From a virus: a stretch of 45,399 nucleotides of DNA. The notes below the pieces were generated by a model that saw only the letters and a program-made list of their open reading frames with translations, did no database searches and was not told the origin of the DNA. Location of the stretch: positions 1 to 45,399 of the IMG/VR virus record IMGVR_UViG_3300038441_000952. The stretch is one strand, 5' to 3'. This document shows, piece after piece, positions 9,312-17,289 of this stretch. Numbering within the stretch: the stretch's first letter is position 1; each line of letters starts with the position of its first letter. A program made the translations under genes and the position numbers.

Positions 9312-9964
9312 GGGCGATCATCGCAGCTGCAGGTGGCCAGTCGAAGTGGAACGAGCACCTGGGTGTGCCGTCGCATCTGTGCCCGCTGACGCGCCACGGT
9401 AACCAGCCTCTCGTGCACAGGACCATCGAGCAGGTTCGTGGGTACACGCCGGACGTCACGATCACGACGCCGGACGACGATCGATACAACTCCGTGGCGC
9501 CGATGTGCGTTCGCAGCGTTGTGACCGGCGAGCATCCGAGCGAGTACGCTGCAACTCGCCATCTCTGGAACGAGGATGGTCGCACCGTCCTGCTCCTGGG
9601 TGACGTGTTCTTCAGCGAACAGGCCATGCTGCAGATTATGTTCGACACTCGGCGCCAGTACATGGTCTACGGCCGGTACAGGAAGAGCGCCATCACCGGA
9701 ACGCCGTATGGCGAGATCTTCGCGGCGAGCTGGTGGCCTGAAGAGCACGAGCGCCTCGACCGAACGATCAAGATGGTCCACGACGTCCGTGCGTCCGGCG
9801 CTGTCACGAGGCCGCCCGGCTGGATGATCCTCCGCGCCTACCAGGGGACGCCTCTCAACCGACACCTGGTCCTGTCTGACTGGTTCACCGAGATCGACGA
9901 CGAGACCGACGACATCGACTTCCCTGCCGACTACGACCGCCACCCCGCAACGAGGAGCGCCTGA
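9308..9964 (+). CDS. Nucleotidyltransferase-like (GT-A fold) protein
   Basis: A 218-residue protein with the N-terminal signature AIIAAAGGQSKW, close to the AAGxGxR loop of GlmU/IspD-type nucleotidyltransferases. VLLLGDVFFS around residues 96-105 fits the metal-binding Asp of that fold, though the second usual strand signature is weak. It overlaps the glycosyltransferase by ATGA and the methyltransferase by TGATG. It may activate a sugar phosphate or act as a small GT-A transferase; the substrate cannot be read from sequence. Confidence 0.6.
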   Translation: MRAIIAAAGGQSKWNEHLGVPSHLCPLTRHGNQPLVHRTIEQVRGYTPDVTITTPDDDRYNSVAPMCVRSVVTGEHPSEYAATRHLWNEDGRTVLLLGDVFFSEQAMLQIMFDTRRQYMVYGRYRKSAITGTPYGEIFAASWWPEEHERLDRTIKMVHDVRASGAVTRPPGWMILRAYQGTPLNRHLVLSDWFTEIDDETDDIDFPADYDRHPATRSA

Positions 9965-10608
9965 TGGGCACCGTGTTCACCGACTTCCCCCGACTCATGG
10001 TCGACCTCGCGATCGAGCCCCTGCACATCGTGCACGTGGGAGCCCACAAGGGCGAGGAGATGCCGTACTACATCAAGGCGGGCATCCCTGAGATCACGCT
10101 CGTCGAGCCGATCCCCGACCTCGCCGTCGCGCTCGAGAACAAGTACCCCTTCGCCAACGTTGTGCAGGCGGCATGCGGCCTGGAGCGCGGGACGGCGACG
10201 CTCAGCGTCATGCGCAAGACGAACCTCTCCACGCTCAACACTCCGGCCAAGCGCGACCAGGTTGCCGGCAAGATCGAGGTCGCCGTCCTCCCTCTCAGCG
10301 AGGTCCAGGGGGACGCCAACATCGCCGTCATCGACGCCCAGGGGCTCGAGATCGAGGTTCTGCGGAGCGCCAACCTCGACGACCTGGACCTCGTCATCGT
10401 CGAGACCTGCACCGTCCACGATCCGACCATCGCGGCCGGGCACGACGACGTCGTGCGGTACATGGACGAGCAGGGCTGGGAGGTGGCCAACGTCTGGAGT
10501 CGAGACTACAACTTCGTCGCCAACTGGGCGCGAGGCCGGGGAGCCAAGTACCCCGAGGGGCTCGTCAACGATGTCGCGTTCGTGCCTAAGGAGGAGTCCA
10601 ATGGCTGA
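9964..10608 (+). CDS. FkbM-family methyltransferase
   Basis: A 214-residue SAM-dependent methyltransferase. The SAM-binding motif I appears as HIVHVGAHKGEE near residue 20-31, followed by TLVEPIPDLA and VQAACGL. IAVIDAQGLEIEVLRS is the FkbM-type IDxQGxExxVL signature. FkbM enzymes methylate hydroxyls, often on sugars or other small molecules, which fits the two preceding sugar-related genes. The 3' end overlaps the next gene by 8 bases. Confidence 0.85.
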   Translation: MGTVFTDFPRLMVDLAIEPLHIVHVGAHKGEEMPYYIKAGIPEITLVEPIPDLAVALENKYPFANVVQAACGLERGTATLSVMRKTNLSTLNTPAKRDQVAGKIEVAVLPLSEVQGDANIAVIDAQGLEIEVLRSANLDDLDLVIVETCTVHDPTIAAGHDDVVRYMDEQGWEVANVWSRDYNFVANWARGRGAKYPEGLVNDVAFVPKEESNG

Positions 10609-10813
10609 GCCGGATCCGGACATGGTCTGGGGCCTGCTGCTGGCCACGGGCTTCGCATACGAGGTGTACGCCCTGCTCAACAAGACGCCCGGGGACACGC
10701 TGTCCGAGCGGACGCGGGCATGGTTCCGCACCCACAAGCAGCCGGGTCGAGCGGTTTTCGCGGCGGCCTGGCTCGGCTTCGCTACCTGGTTCTTTGTACA
10801 TATTCTCTGGTAG
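10601..10813 (+). CDS. Small membrane protein
   Basis: A 70-residue protein with two hydrophobic segments (residues ~8-24 and ~50-68) and a basic stretch between. AAGGAGG lies before the ATG within the methyltransferase gene. The size and two-helix layout could suit a second holin or an anchor for the sugar-modifying enzymes. I do not recognise the family. Its TAG stop is part of the GGTAG box of the next promoter. Confidence 0.7.
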   Translation: MAEPDPDMVWGLLLATGFAYEVYALLNKTPGDTLSERTRAWFRTHKQPGRAVFAAAWLGFATWFFVHILW

Positions 10814-10858
10814 GGGTTTACGTCGGACTGGAGTTGGGGTAAAGTTCTACTCGTAAGC
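10809..10858 (+). promoter_or_regulatory. Promoter P10.8 of the GGTAG/TGGGGTAAAGT family
   Basis: TTTACG at 10817-10822 and TAAAGT at 10840-10845 are 17 bases apart, with TTGGGG before the -10 and TCTACTCGTAAGC after it. The same string GTAAGC and TTCTACTC recur at the leftward promoters near 38.82 and 44.09 kb. A GGTAG box lies at 10809-10813. It drives the single gene at 10886. Confidence 0.8.
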
Positions 10859-10885
10859 AAGAGAACAACGACAAGGGAGCCCACC

Positions 10886-11449
10886 ATGAGCAAGATCGTC
10901 TGCAACCTCGCCCTCCGCTTCGACCTCGTTCGCAAGTCCAACAACAAGTTCGCCGTCCGCGAGATCGAGACCGGCAACGAGGTCAGCAACGAGATGGAGC
11001 TCACCAAGGCGATCTCCCTGGTCCGAGGCTTCGAGAACGCCGACCGCGCCGGTTCCTCCTGGATCGGCCAGGGCGACGAGGGCATGTCCGAGCTGACCCG
11101 GGTCCTGCTGGAGACGCCCAAGATGAAGACCCGCAAGATCCGGGGCTTCGAGATCTGCGTCGACGTCATGGACGAGTCCGACATCGCGGTCGTCTCCACC
11201 TGGACCGACTCGGCTCTCAAGTCCCTGCAGGTCCGCAAGATCCGCGAGGGTGGCAAGGTCTACAAGATGGCCCCCGGCCTGATCGCCACGGTCAAGGCGA
11301 CCCTGTCCGCCTCCGCCACTGCTCGACGTGCCTACGACGCTCCGGCCGCCGCCGCTCTCGGTCGCCAGGCCCGCGAGGCGATCATGATCGACCTGGGGAT
11401 CGACGCCCCGACCGCCTCCAACATCATGCGGAAGATGCGCAACATGTAG
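10886..11449 (+). CDS. Unknown protein in its own transcription unit
   Basis: A 187-residue protein I do not recognise. AAGGGAG precedes the ATG. Codon use is dominated by C-ending codons (AAG, ATC, CTC, GTC), more than in the neighbouring tail genes, which suggests strong expression. The C-terminal part (residues ~135-187) is helical, Ala-rich and basic, ending NIMRKMRNM. It has its own family promoter upstream and a strong terminator 11 bases after the stop, so it is transcribed alone. It is the last rightward gene. Confidence 0.8.
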   Translation: MSKIVCNLALRFDLVRKSNNKFAVREIETGNEVSNEMELTKAISLVRGFENADRAGSSWIGQGDEGMSELTRVLLETPKMKTRKIRGFEICVDVMDESDIAVVSTWTDSALKSLQVRKIREGGKVYKMAPGLIATVKATLSASATARRAYDAPAAAALGRQAREAIMIDLGIDAPTASNIMRKMRNM

Positions 11450-11460
11450 CCACCAACACG

Positions 11461-11495
11461 AAGAGCCCCGATCCCACCCAGGGACCGGGGCTCTT
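11461..11495. terminator. Bidirectional terminator hairpin
   Basis: AAGAGCCCCG at 11461 pairs with CGGGGCTCTT at 11495 around a short loop. It lies between the last rightward gene and the end of the leftward helicase gene, and its ends give a short U run in one direction. Confidence 0.8.
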
Positions 11496-11540
11496 CTGCG
11501 TGCGGGGCGGAGGGCTTCTCCGAGGCAGCCCCGGCATGGG

Positions 11541-11630
11541 GCCTAGGCGCCCGCGTAACGGCCGAACGGGGCTGGGTGAGTACCTTGGCCCATCGGCTCC
11601 GAGATCGCTCGTTACGTGGGCGCCTACGGC
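11541..11630. repeat. Boundary repeat R2
   Basis: GCCTAGGCGCCCGCGTAACG at the left faces CGTTACGTGGGCGCCTACGG at the right, an almost perfect mirrored pair of ends about 50 bases apart. The centre has GGGTGAGTACCTTGGCCCAT, shared in form with R6 and R7. It lies between convergent genes. Confidence 0.8.
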
Positions 11631-11635
11631 TTCGG

Positions 11636-13456
11636 TCAGTCGTTCCGGAAGACGTCGGGCAGGTGGCTGGACATCTTGGGGAAGACGTTCCGACGCATGA
11701 TCCGGTGGAACCGGCCGTCGCAGACCACGACGACCCCCTTGTCGCTCTGGGAGCGGAGGAGGCGACCGATGCCCTGAATCAGCCGGGTGTGCATGCACTC
11801 GATGCTGAAGTTGATCTGCTGCTCCCTGGTCTTGCCTCCGATCGCCTTGTGCAGGAGCGTGGGCACCTCGTAGGGCAGCTTCCAGATCGCGACGAGCGAG
11901 AGGGCCGGACCCTGGATGTCGACTCCCTTCCAGAAGGACTCGACGCCGATGAGGATCGCGTTCCCGTCTCGCCGGAACCTCTCGATCAGGACCGGGTTCA
12001 TGGCGGTGTTGCCCGGCTCCTGCAGAAGGACCTGTCGCCCCGGGAAGCGCTTCCGAGCCAGAGAGGCCAGGCGGTCGGCGTCAGCGTTCGACGTGGCCAG
12101 GATGAGGGAGCCGCCCTTGGCCGAGTCGATGAGGCCAGAGAGGTCGTTCCAGCGCTCCTGCCACCACCCCTTCCCCTGCCAGTCGCTCGGGTCGTACTGC
12201 TCCGGGAACGCGATCCCCTTGCAGTTGTTGCTCCAGTCGAACATCTGCGGGATGTAGTCAAGCGTCGAGTTGGCATAGTAGCCGGTTCGCCGGGGCAGCG
12301 ATCCGGGCACCGTGGCCGAGACCATCTTGGGCTTCCAACCTCGACACGCCTTGAAGACCTCGGGGCCCGCGTTGAGCACGTCCCAGTGGATGCCGTCCTT
12401 GTCGATCCAGGTGAGGCAGAAGCCGTCCTCCTTCTCCTCGGCCACCGTCGTGGTCATGGCCGCGATCCGGCGCATCAAGAACTGCTGCGGAGTCTCGACC
12501 TCGTCCATGTCGTCTTCGGAGAGCTTCTCCTTGTTGATGCGCTTGGCGAAGTCCTCCAGCTTCTCCTTGATCGCCTTGCGCTCGACGTCCTTGAGCACGC
12601 GGTCCTGGAAGCGCTTGGCCGGGCTCGGGGCGTCTGCGCTGCGCCCCTCGGCCTCCTCCTCGGCCACGTACTCCTCTATGATGAGCTTGACCATGTCGCG
12701 GAACTCAGGGGCGAGGTTCTTGCCCAGCTGGCCTCCGGACATCTCGGTCATCTGCCAACCCAGGCTGTCCATCACCGTGTTGGGGAGCAGCTGGGCCTCG
12801 TCGACGTACGGCTGCCCGAACGGCAGAAGCTGAACCAGGCCGTCGGTCTCGTCGTGCAGCGACGAGTTGACGAGCCACATGCTCGTGTTGGTCAGGATCA
12901 CGTCGGCCTCGAAGGCGAGGCGACGGGCTCGCTTGCTCCAGCAGATGCCGTCCTCGTGCAGGCACTCGTCGTTGGTGCACGCTCCCGGACCGGCACAGGC
13001 GATGCACTTGTTCCCGCCGTTGCAGGGGCGGATGTCCTCGCTGGGGACGGCGAGCTCCGAGCCACGGAACAGCGGAGCTTCCAGGGCTCGCTCCAGCATG
13101 CGCTTGTATTCGGGGCTGTCCTCGTTGTTCGCAGAGGCACAGGCGTAGTGGCGACGCCCCTTGACAACTGCATACTCGAACTCGTTGTCAGCCTGGATCG
13201 TCGGAAGGTCCTTGCTGGCATACTGGGCGAGCAGCGTGTTGTCCGCCGCGATGATGATGCTGTGGTCACCCGTGGCCATCGCTCGGGCAACCGCGTGGGC
13301 GATCACGGCGAACGACTTGCCGACGCCGGTCGGCGCCTGCACATAGCGAGGGTTCTCGCCGCTGAGCATGTTGAGCAGGTCGACCTGTGCCGGACGCGGG
13401 TTGATCCCGGCGTTGGTCATGATCTCGATGGCGTCGTCCGCCAGCGGGTGATTCAC
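11636..13456 (-). CDS. DinG/XPD-type superfamily 2 helicase with Fe-S cluster cysteines
   Basis: A 606-residue helicase. Walker A is APTGVGKS at residues 41-48 and the Walker B box is DEAQ at 219-222 (DEAH is usual). Motif VI is QGIGRLLRS from about residue 561. Between them lies a Cys-rich block with C106, C145, C151, C154, C160, C165 and C172, the place where DinG/XPD enzymes hold a 4Fe-4S cluster. It should unwind DNA 5'->3', perhaps at R-loops or replication forks. GTG 13456 is chosen because GGAG lies five bases upstream; a longer frame would start in the terminator. Confidence 0.92.
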   Translation of the reverse strand: MNHPLADDAIEIMTNAGINPRPAQVDLLNMLSGENPRYVQAPTGVGKSFAVIAHAVARAMATGDHSIIIAADNTLLAQYASKDLPTIQADNEFEYAVVKGRRHYACASANNEDSPEYKRMLERALEAPLFRGSELAVPSEDIRPCNGGNKCIACAGPGACTNDECLHEDGICWSKRARRLAFEADVILTNTSMWLVNSSLHDETDGLVQLLPFGQPYVDEAQLLPNTVMDSLGWQMTEMSGGQLGKNLAPEFRDMVKLIIEEYVAEEEAEGRSADAPSPAKRFQDRVLKDVERKAIKEKLEDFAKRINKEKLSEDDMDEVETPQQFLMRRIAAMTTTVAEEKEDGFCLTWIDKDGIHWDVLNAGPEVFKACRGWKPKMVSATVPGSLPRRTGYYANSTLDYIPQMFDWSNNCKGIAFPEQYDPSDWQGKGWWQERWNDLSGLIDSAKGGSLILATSNADADRLASLARKRFPGRQVLLQEPGNTAMNPVLIERFRRDGNAILIGVESFWKGVDIQGPALSLVAIWKLPYEVPTLLHKAIGGKTREQQINFSIECMHTRLIQGIGRLLRSQSDKGVVVVCDGRFHRIMRRNVFPKMSSHLPDVFRND

Positions 13457-13479
13457 TTGGACTCCGTGTTGTTCTCGAG

Positions 13480-13505
13480 GCCCGGGGCGGGTGGTCGCCC
13501 CGGGC
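13480..13505 (-). terminator. Hairpin between resolvase and helicase genes
   Basis: GCCCGGGGCG pairs with CGCCCCGGGC around a GGTGGT loop, right after the resolvase stop in the leftward direction. There is no U tract, so it may be a weak terminator or an RNA-stabilising hairpin. Confidence 0.5.
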
Positions 13506-13516
13506 ATGGGTTGTTG

Positions 13517-14122
13517 TCAGTCGTTGCTGTTGATGATCTTCATGCGCTGCCTACGCAGCCAGAGGATCGCGTGCCGAGTGGCGTCCCTGGCGTGGTCCGG
13601 ACCCGGGGTGTACATGGCGTACTGCTTGAGGCGGTTGTCGTTCACGACGTTCTTCGCGTCGTTGGCCGACTGCCAGGTCGGCTTGAACACGCGCTTGTCC
13701 CCGGCTGCGACGCGGATGCCGCGCCAGAACTGGTAGTCGAGCTTGTGTCCGATACGGACGGGCGACAGCAACTCTCGCCCCTTGATGGCGGATTGGAGAA
13801 TGAAGTCCTCGATGGTGGTGTCCATCCCGGCGGTCGTACGCTCCGAGATCCATCGCAGGGCGGCCAGCGTCTGCTCGTTCTCCTCGCCGTAGAGGCACGA
13901 GGCCTCCCATGCCATCATGCATCGCTGCACCGGAACGGAGGGGCTGAGCAGTCCCTCCTTCCAGTACCAGAGGGTGCAGATGCCGGTGACGCCGCCCGGG
14001 TCGATGGCGGTGACGGCGTCGAACTCCTTGAGGCTCTCCGGCTGATCCTCTTCGATCCGGAGCCTCTGGATCCCGTTGGAGGATCCGCGTCCAGGCGGGC
14101 TCTCAGCCCATTCCCAATCCAC
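13517..14122 (-). CDS. RuvC-like Holliday junction resolvase
   Basis: A 201-residue RNase H-fold nuclease. The first acidic residue is in TAIDPGGVTG (D41), the second in TTIEDFIL (E105/D106), and the last in PDHARDATRHAILWL (D176, D180, H184), the usual RuvC-type order. It would cut branched DNA made by recombination or replication before packaging. The start is GTG 14122, immediately following the upstream TAG. A conserved HAILWLRR end is common among actinophage resolvases. Confidence 0.85.
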   Translation of the reverse strand: MDWEWAESPPGRGSSNGIQRLRIEEDQPESLKEFDAVTAIDPGGVTGICTLWYWKEGLLSPSVPVQRCMMAWEASCLYGEENEQTLAALRWISERTTAGMDTTIEDFILQSAIKGRELLSPVRIGHKLDYQFWRGIRVAAGDKRVFKPTWQSANDAKNVVNDNRLKQYAMYTPGPDHARDATRHAILWLRRQRMKIINSND

Positions 14123-14383
14123 CTACAGCCCGCCCCTCCAGCCGGTCCGCCAGCGGATGAACTGCCAGCGGAAGGTCTTGCCCATGATGTTGCACTTCTT
14201 GTCACGATGGACGATCTCGGTCGCGTGCCCGGTGCCACCCAGCATGACAGCGATGGCCTTCAGCTCGATCGCCAGGAGACGCCACTCGCCGGGCTCGAAG
14301 TCCTCGCCCTCAGCGAAGTCCCACTGCCCGCCGTCCCAGATCTGGACGGGCTCGTTGCTGCCCACGGCCAGCCCCCTAGGCAT
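14123..14383 (-). CDS. Unknown 86-residue protein
   Basis: The protein has an acidic, Trp-rich first half (QIWDGGQWDFAEGEDF) and a basic end (RWRTGWRGGL). The region EPGEWRLLAIELKAIAVML looks like a helix. No family is recognised. Its ATG overlaps the end of the upstream gene by 8 bases and its stop touches the resolvase start, so it is part of the same operon. Confidence 0.65.
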   Translation of the reverse strand: MPRGLAVGSNEPVQIWDGGQWDFAEGEDFEPGEWRLLAIELKAIAVMLGGTGHATEIVHRDKKCNIMGKTFRWQFIRWRTGWRGGL

Positions 14384-14582
14384 TGGTGCGAGCGCGGCTC
14401 GCGAGGGCCGCCCACATCTTGGTCTCGGCCATGGAGGCCGGACGAGTGTTGCCCTCCGTCGGACTGGTGCCCGCCGCGTCGGCCACGGTCACGTTGATCA
14501 GCTGTCCACCCCGGGAGCCGTGGCGCACAACGAACCCGAGCTCGATGCCCAGCTTGCGCTCGGCGTCGTTCATCCACCTCAT
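14376..14582 (-). CDS. Unknown 68-residue protein
   Basis: AAGGAG is six bases before ATG 14582, a good start signal. The protein is small and mildly basic, with VRHGSRGGQLINVTVAD in the middle and no membrane segment. It is the first gene after boundary repeat R3. No function is recognised. Confidence 0.6.
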   Translation of the reverse strand: MRWMNDAERKLGIELGFVVRHGSRGGQLINVTVADAAGTSPTEGNTRPASMAETKMWAALASRARTNA

Positions 14583-14613
14583 GTGTTGCTCCTTGCTAGA
14601 AGTTCTGAAATCA

Positions 14614-14710
14614 GTACGCGCCCCGTAGGGCGGAGAACGCGGGTCGGTCGGACGGTTTCACCGACCCGCTCCCGTTCTCTCGCGTACGCCCCCGTAGCGC
14701 CCCGTTACGA
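14614..14710. repeat. Boundary repeat R3
   Basis: CGCGCCCCGTAGGGCG on the left and TACGCCCCCGTAGCGCCCCG on the right flank a central hairpin in which GAGAACG, GGGTCGGT pair with ACCGACCC and CGTTCTC. It follows TCAGTACG, a string also found at the left end of R4. The repeat reaches the last codons of the next gene. Confidence 0.7.
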
Positions 14711-14977
14711 GGCCGCCTCGTCGTCCTGTTCGTCTACGACTCGGACCGGCCGACCGTTGCGACGCCGGAACCAGTCCATGAGCTCCTGCGAGGCCTGCCC
14801 GCTCCGGAACCGCGCCACGGTCTTGATGGCGGATCCAGTCTGGATCGAGAGATACTTGCCCTTCCGCCCCGGGATCGACGTGATTACCAGAGCGGACTCA
14901 GGCTCGTGTTCAGAGGGGTCGTGGTCTCCGGTTGCACACAAGACGCAGTACTCGTTCCCGTTCCAGCCAGAGCTCAC
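14705..14977 (-). CDS. Small protein with CxxC and His pair
   Basis: A 90-residue protein with CVLC at residues 11-14 followed by GDHDPSEHEP, so two Cys and two His could bind one zinc. The second half is basic and ends in an acidic tail (VDEQDDEAAS). GTG 14977 overlaps the upstream stop as GTGA, with GGAGGGG upstream. It may be a small DNA- or protein-binding zinc protein; no named family is assigned. Confidence 0.65.
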   Translation of the reverse strand: MSSGWNGNEYCVLCATGDHDPSEHEPESALVITSIPGRKGKYLSIQTGSAIKTVARFRSGQASQELMDWFRRRNGRPVRVVDEQDDEAAS

Positions 14978-15165
14978 AGCCCCTCCGAGTGTTCCTCGTG
15001 CTCGAAGCCGCCCTCGCCGTCGCCGTCAGCCCGGATCATGTCTCCCGGCTCGATGCGGTCTCCGCATACCGAGCAGCTGGATCCGTACCGAGCCTCGAAG
15101 ATCGGCCCCTTGCCCGACGGCCGGTCCTCGTCGCTGACGCCGAAGCTAGTTGTCCTCGTCGCCAC
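14974..15165 (-). CDS. Small zinc-finger-like protein
   Basis: A 63-residue protein with CSVCGDRIEPGDMI in the middle and FEHEEH near the end, giving a C-x2-C...H-x2-H arrangement. Such short treble-clef-like modules are common in actinophages. The start is GTG 15165 with GGAGGAG five bases upstream. It overlaps the 3' end of the upstream gene by 20 bases. Confidence 0.65.
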   Translation of the reverse strand: MATRTTSFGVSDEDRPSGKGPIFEARYGSSCSVCGDRIEPGDMIRADGDGEGGFEHEEHSEGL

Positions 15166-15718
15166 TGGTCTCCTCCTTCACGACCAGGCGACGCCGACGT
15201 TTGATCAGGCCGACGTGGTTCTTGGCGAGCTCCGCGATCGAGATGGCTCCCTGTCCGACAGAGGGCTGCCAGTTGTCGATCTGCACCTCCAGGTCTCGGA
15301 TCGCTCGGTCGAGGTGCTCGACCGTCAGGAGGTCCATGCGCTCCATGACTCCGAGAAGCTCCATGTCGTCGCCGACGCGGACCATGCTGAAGTCGGTCCA
15401 ACCGGCGGACATGTAGGAGGCGATGGCCGAGCGGTACATCTCCCGCCTGCCCTCGTCGCTGCCGACCGTCGCCTGGATGCCACGGAGATGGATGTTGATC
15501 GCGGACGTGGTCTCGTTGTGGGGCACGGCCTGGTCCTCCTCGTTGTTGTGAGCGAGCCTGTTCAAGATGGACAGGATGATGGCCCGCGCAGACGAGCTGT
15601 ACGGCTCCATCCTGGTGTTGTCCGGACCAGGGACCCAGTTGTCCCGCAGGACCGCCTCGACGTAGTCGACGATCTCGTGGAACGAACCGGGTCCCTGTGC
15701 AGCGAGGATGTGCTGCAT
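15146..15718 (-). CDS. Unknown 190-residue protein
   Basis: A mainly helical, soluble protein with no recognised motif. It has FHEIVDYVEAVLRDNW near the start and a long helix pair between residues 115 and 150, ending in a basic RRRR stretch and an acidic tail. The ATG overlaps the upstream TGA as TGATG. It has the look of a conserved phage protein of unknown role. Confidence 0.65.
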   Translation of the reverse strand: MQHILAAQGPGSFHEIVDYVEAVLRDNWVPGPDNTRMEPYSSSARAIILSILNRLAHNNEEDQAVPHNETTSAINIHLRGIQATVGSDEGRREMYRSAIASYMSAGWTDFSMVRVGDDMELLGVMERMDLLTVEHLDRAIRDLEVQIDNWQPSVGQGAISIAELAKNHVGLIKRRRRLVVKEETSGDEDN

Positions 15719-16164
15719 CAGAAGTTGCCCGTGGCGAGCAGCTCGCCGCTCTCGCTGTGGACGGTGACGAGCCCGTTCTCGGACTTGAAGCAGTCGGCGA
15801 ACGCGGAGGCGATCAGCTTGGCCTTGCCGCCGTTCGGACCGAACATGTCGCCCTTCAGGTCGGTGAAGACGTCGGCCGTGTCGAGGACGTTGTTCATCTT
15901 GTCAGCGACCTTGACCTTGGTCACGTGCTTGGTGGCCGCCTTCTCGGTGGCAAGCCCGCCCTTGGCGACGCAGTCGCGGAAGAGCTGCGCCTTGGTGGAC
16001 TTGTTCTCCTCCGTCGTCGGCTGCGGCGCGTAGGAGGTGGCCGTGCCGATCTGCGGCTGGACCGCGACCTTGTCCGACGCACCCTCGCCCGCCGCCACGG
16101 ACCCGAGGATGATCACGGTCGCGGCTCCGACGAGCCCCGCGAAGATCTTCTGCTTGGTGTTCAC
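15718..16164 (-). CDS. Exported or membrane-anchored protein
   Basis: A 148-residue protein starting at GTG 16164, which overlaps the ThyX stop as GTGA. The first ~28 residues are NTKQK then a hydrophobic run ending in GSVAAGEGA, a likely signal peptide or N-terminal anchor with an AxA-like cleavage region. The rest is hydrophilic, with two Cys (LFRDCVAK and FADCFKSE) that could pair outside the membrane. No family is recognised. Confidence 0.65.
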   Translation of the reverse strand: MNTKQKIFAGLVGAATVIILGSVAAGEGASDKVAVQPQIGTATSYAPQPTTEENKSTKAQLFRDCVAKGGLATEKAATKHVTKVKVADKMNNVLDTADVFTDLKGDMFGPNGGKAKLIASAFADCFKSENGLVTVHSESGELLATGNF

Positions 16165-17219
16165 TTCTTGTCCATCCCCGGCCGACGGCCGATCGTGTGG
16201 AACAGCGGCTTGAAGGAGCGCTGCTCGTCCTTGGCCCACGGCTTGTCACACTGGCCCTCCGGCGACTCCCAGCCCTGGAAGGTGCACTTGGCGCCGATGC
16301 GCCCCTGGCCGAAGCAGGTGTGGCAGGTGATGGTCTCGTACTTGTCGTACGCGACCTTGCCTTCGACCTCGCCCTTGCCGTTGCAGTCCTGGCAGACGGA
16401 GCCGGTCTTCTCGCAGGAGATCTTGACGTACGGGGCGAGCCAGTGGTTCTCGCCCTCGGAGCCGACGAGCTCGGCGCGCATGAGGCGCATGACCTCGACC
16501 ATCTCCCACATGAACATGGAGCAGGCCCGATAGGCGTAGACGTTGATGAACTCGCGCACGGTGTAGGTGCACTGGATGAAGTTCACCGTGCCCTCGACGA
16601 GGACGAACCGAGCGTCCTGGTACGAGATGTCCTCCTCGCACGCGATGCGGTACGCGTCCCACGTCGCCGCCACGGCCTTCTCGAACGCGGCCCGAGCCCG
16701 AGGGTTCTTGTACACCGACAGCGGCATGCGGACGTCCGGCCGGTCGCCGTAGAACGTCGCGCGCTGGGACTGCTGGTTGAACGCCGCGTTGCGCGTCCGG
16801 ACGAGCTGATGGGTGAGCGCCCGGCTCGCGTTGTAGATCCGGAAGACGATGGTGTCGGACTCCAGGGCTCCCTGCAGGCCGCCCTTCATCATCTCCTCCC
16901 AGTCCCGCTCGTCACCCGGGGCGTGCGGGTCGATGCCGACCGTGGCCCGCGTCGCGGACGACAGCACCGACTTGAACACCTCGAAGTTCGGCGCCTTGAC
17001 GAGTTCGACCCGGAGACCGGCCGTGCCGACATGCAGGGTGTTCTGATCGTACGGGCTGACGTGCTCGCCGTCGTTGACCGAGTGCTTGTTGAACACGAGG
17101 TCGGTGAGCTTGGCGTCGGAGAGGTCCTGCGGATTGGTGTTGTAGTACGCGTTGCTGGTTCCGTCGTAGACGTTGCCTTCGCGGTGCTCGACGAGCCAGG
17201 ACGGGATGCTGTTGCTCAT
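16161..17219 (-). CDS. thyX: FAD-dependent thymidylate synthase ThyX with extra zinc motifs
   Basis: A 352-residue ThyX. The flavin/dUMP signature appears as RTRNAAFNQQSQR at residues 141-153, matching RHRxxSxxxxSQR apart from the His-to-Thr change. It makes dTMP from dUMP with methylene-tetrahydrofolate. Most ThyX proteins are about 220-250 residues; here a C-terminal extension carries CQDCNGKG (276-283) and CHTCFGQG (299-306), the CxxCxGxG repeat of DnaJ-type zinc domains, with further Cys at 269, 312 and 324. The extension may bind zinc; its role is unknown. Confidence 0.9.
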   Translation of the reverse strand: MSNSIPSWLVEHREGNVYDGTSNAYYNTNPQDLSDAKLTDLVFNKHSVNDGEHVSPYDQNTLHVGTAGLRVELVKAPNFEVFKSVLSSATRATVGIDPHAPGDERDWEEMMKGGLQGALESDTIVFRIYNASRALTHQLVRTRNAAFNQQSQRATFYGDRPDVRMPLSVYKNPRARAAFEKAVAATWDAYRIACEEDISYQDARFVLVEGTVNFIQCTYTVREFINVYAYRACSMFMWEMVEVMRLMRAELVGSEGENHWLAPYVKISCEKTGSVCQDCNGKGEVEGKVAYDKYETITCHTCFGQGRIGAKCTFQGWESPEGQCDKPWAKDEQRSFKPLFHTIGRRPGMDKK

Positions 17220-17242
17220 GCTGTGGTGTTCCTCTGCAGGAG

Positions 17243-17275
17243 GGGCGCCCCGACCAACTTGTGGTCGAGGCGCCC
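17243..17275 (-). terminator. Hairpin after the HU-like gene
   Basis: GGGCGCC at 17243 pairs with GGCGCCC at 17275, and CGACCA with TGGTCG inside, around a short loop. It sits between the HU-like gene and thyX. It lacks a clear U tract. Confidence 0.55.
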
Positions 17276-17289
17276 GAGTTGGGTTGTTG

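Noticed and set aside
11576-14497. A 973-codon rightward frame opposite the helicase and resolvase
   Set aside because: It is antisense to genes with intact helicase and RuvC motifs; GC-rich DNA gives such long shadow frames.
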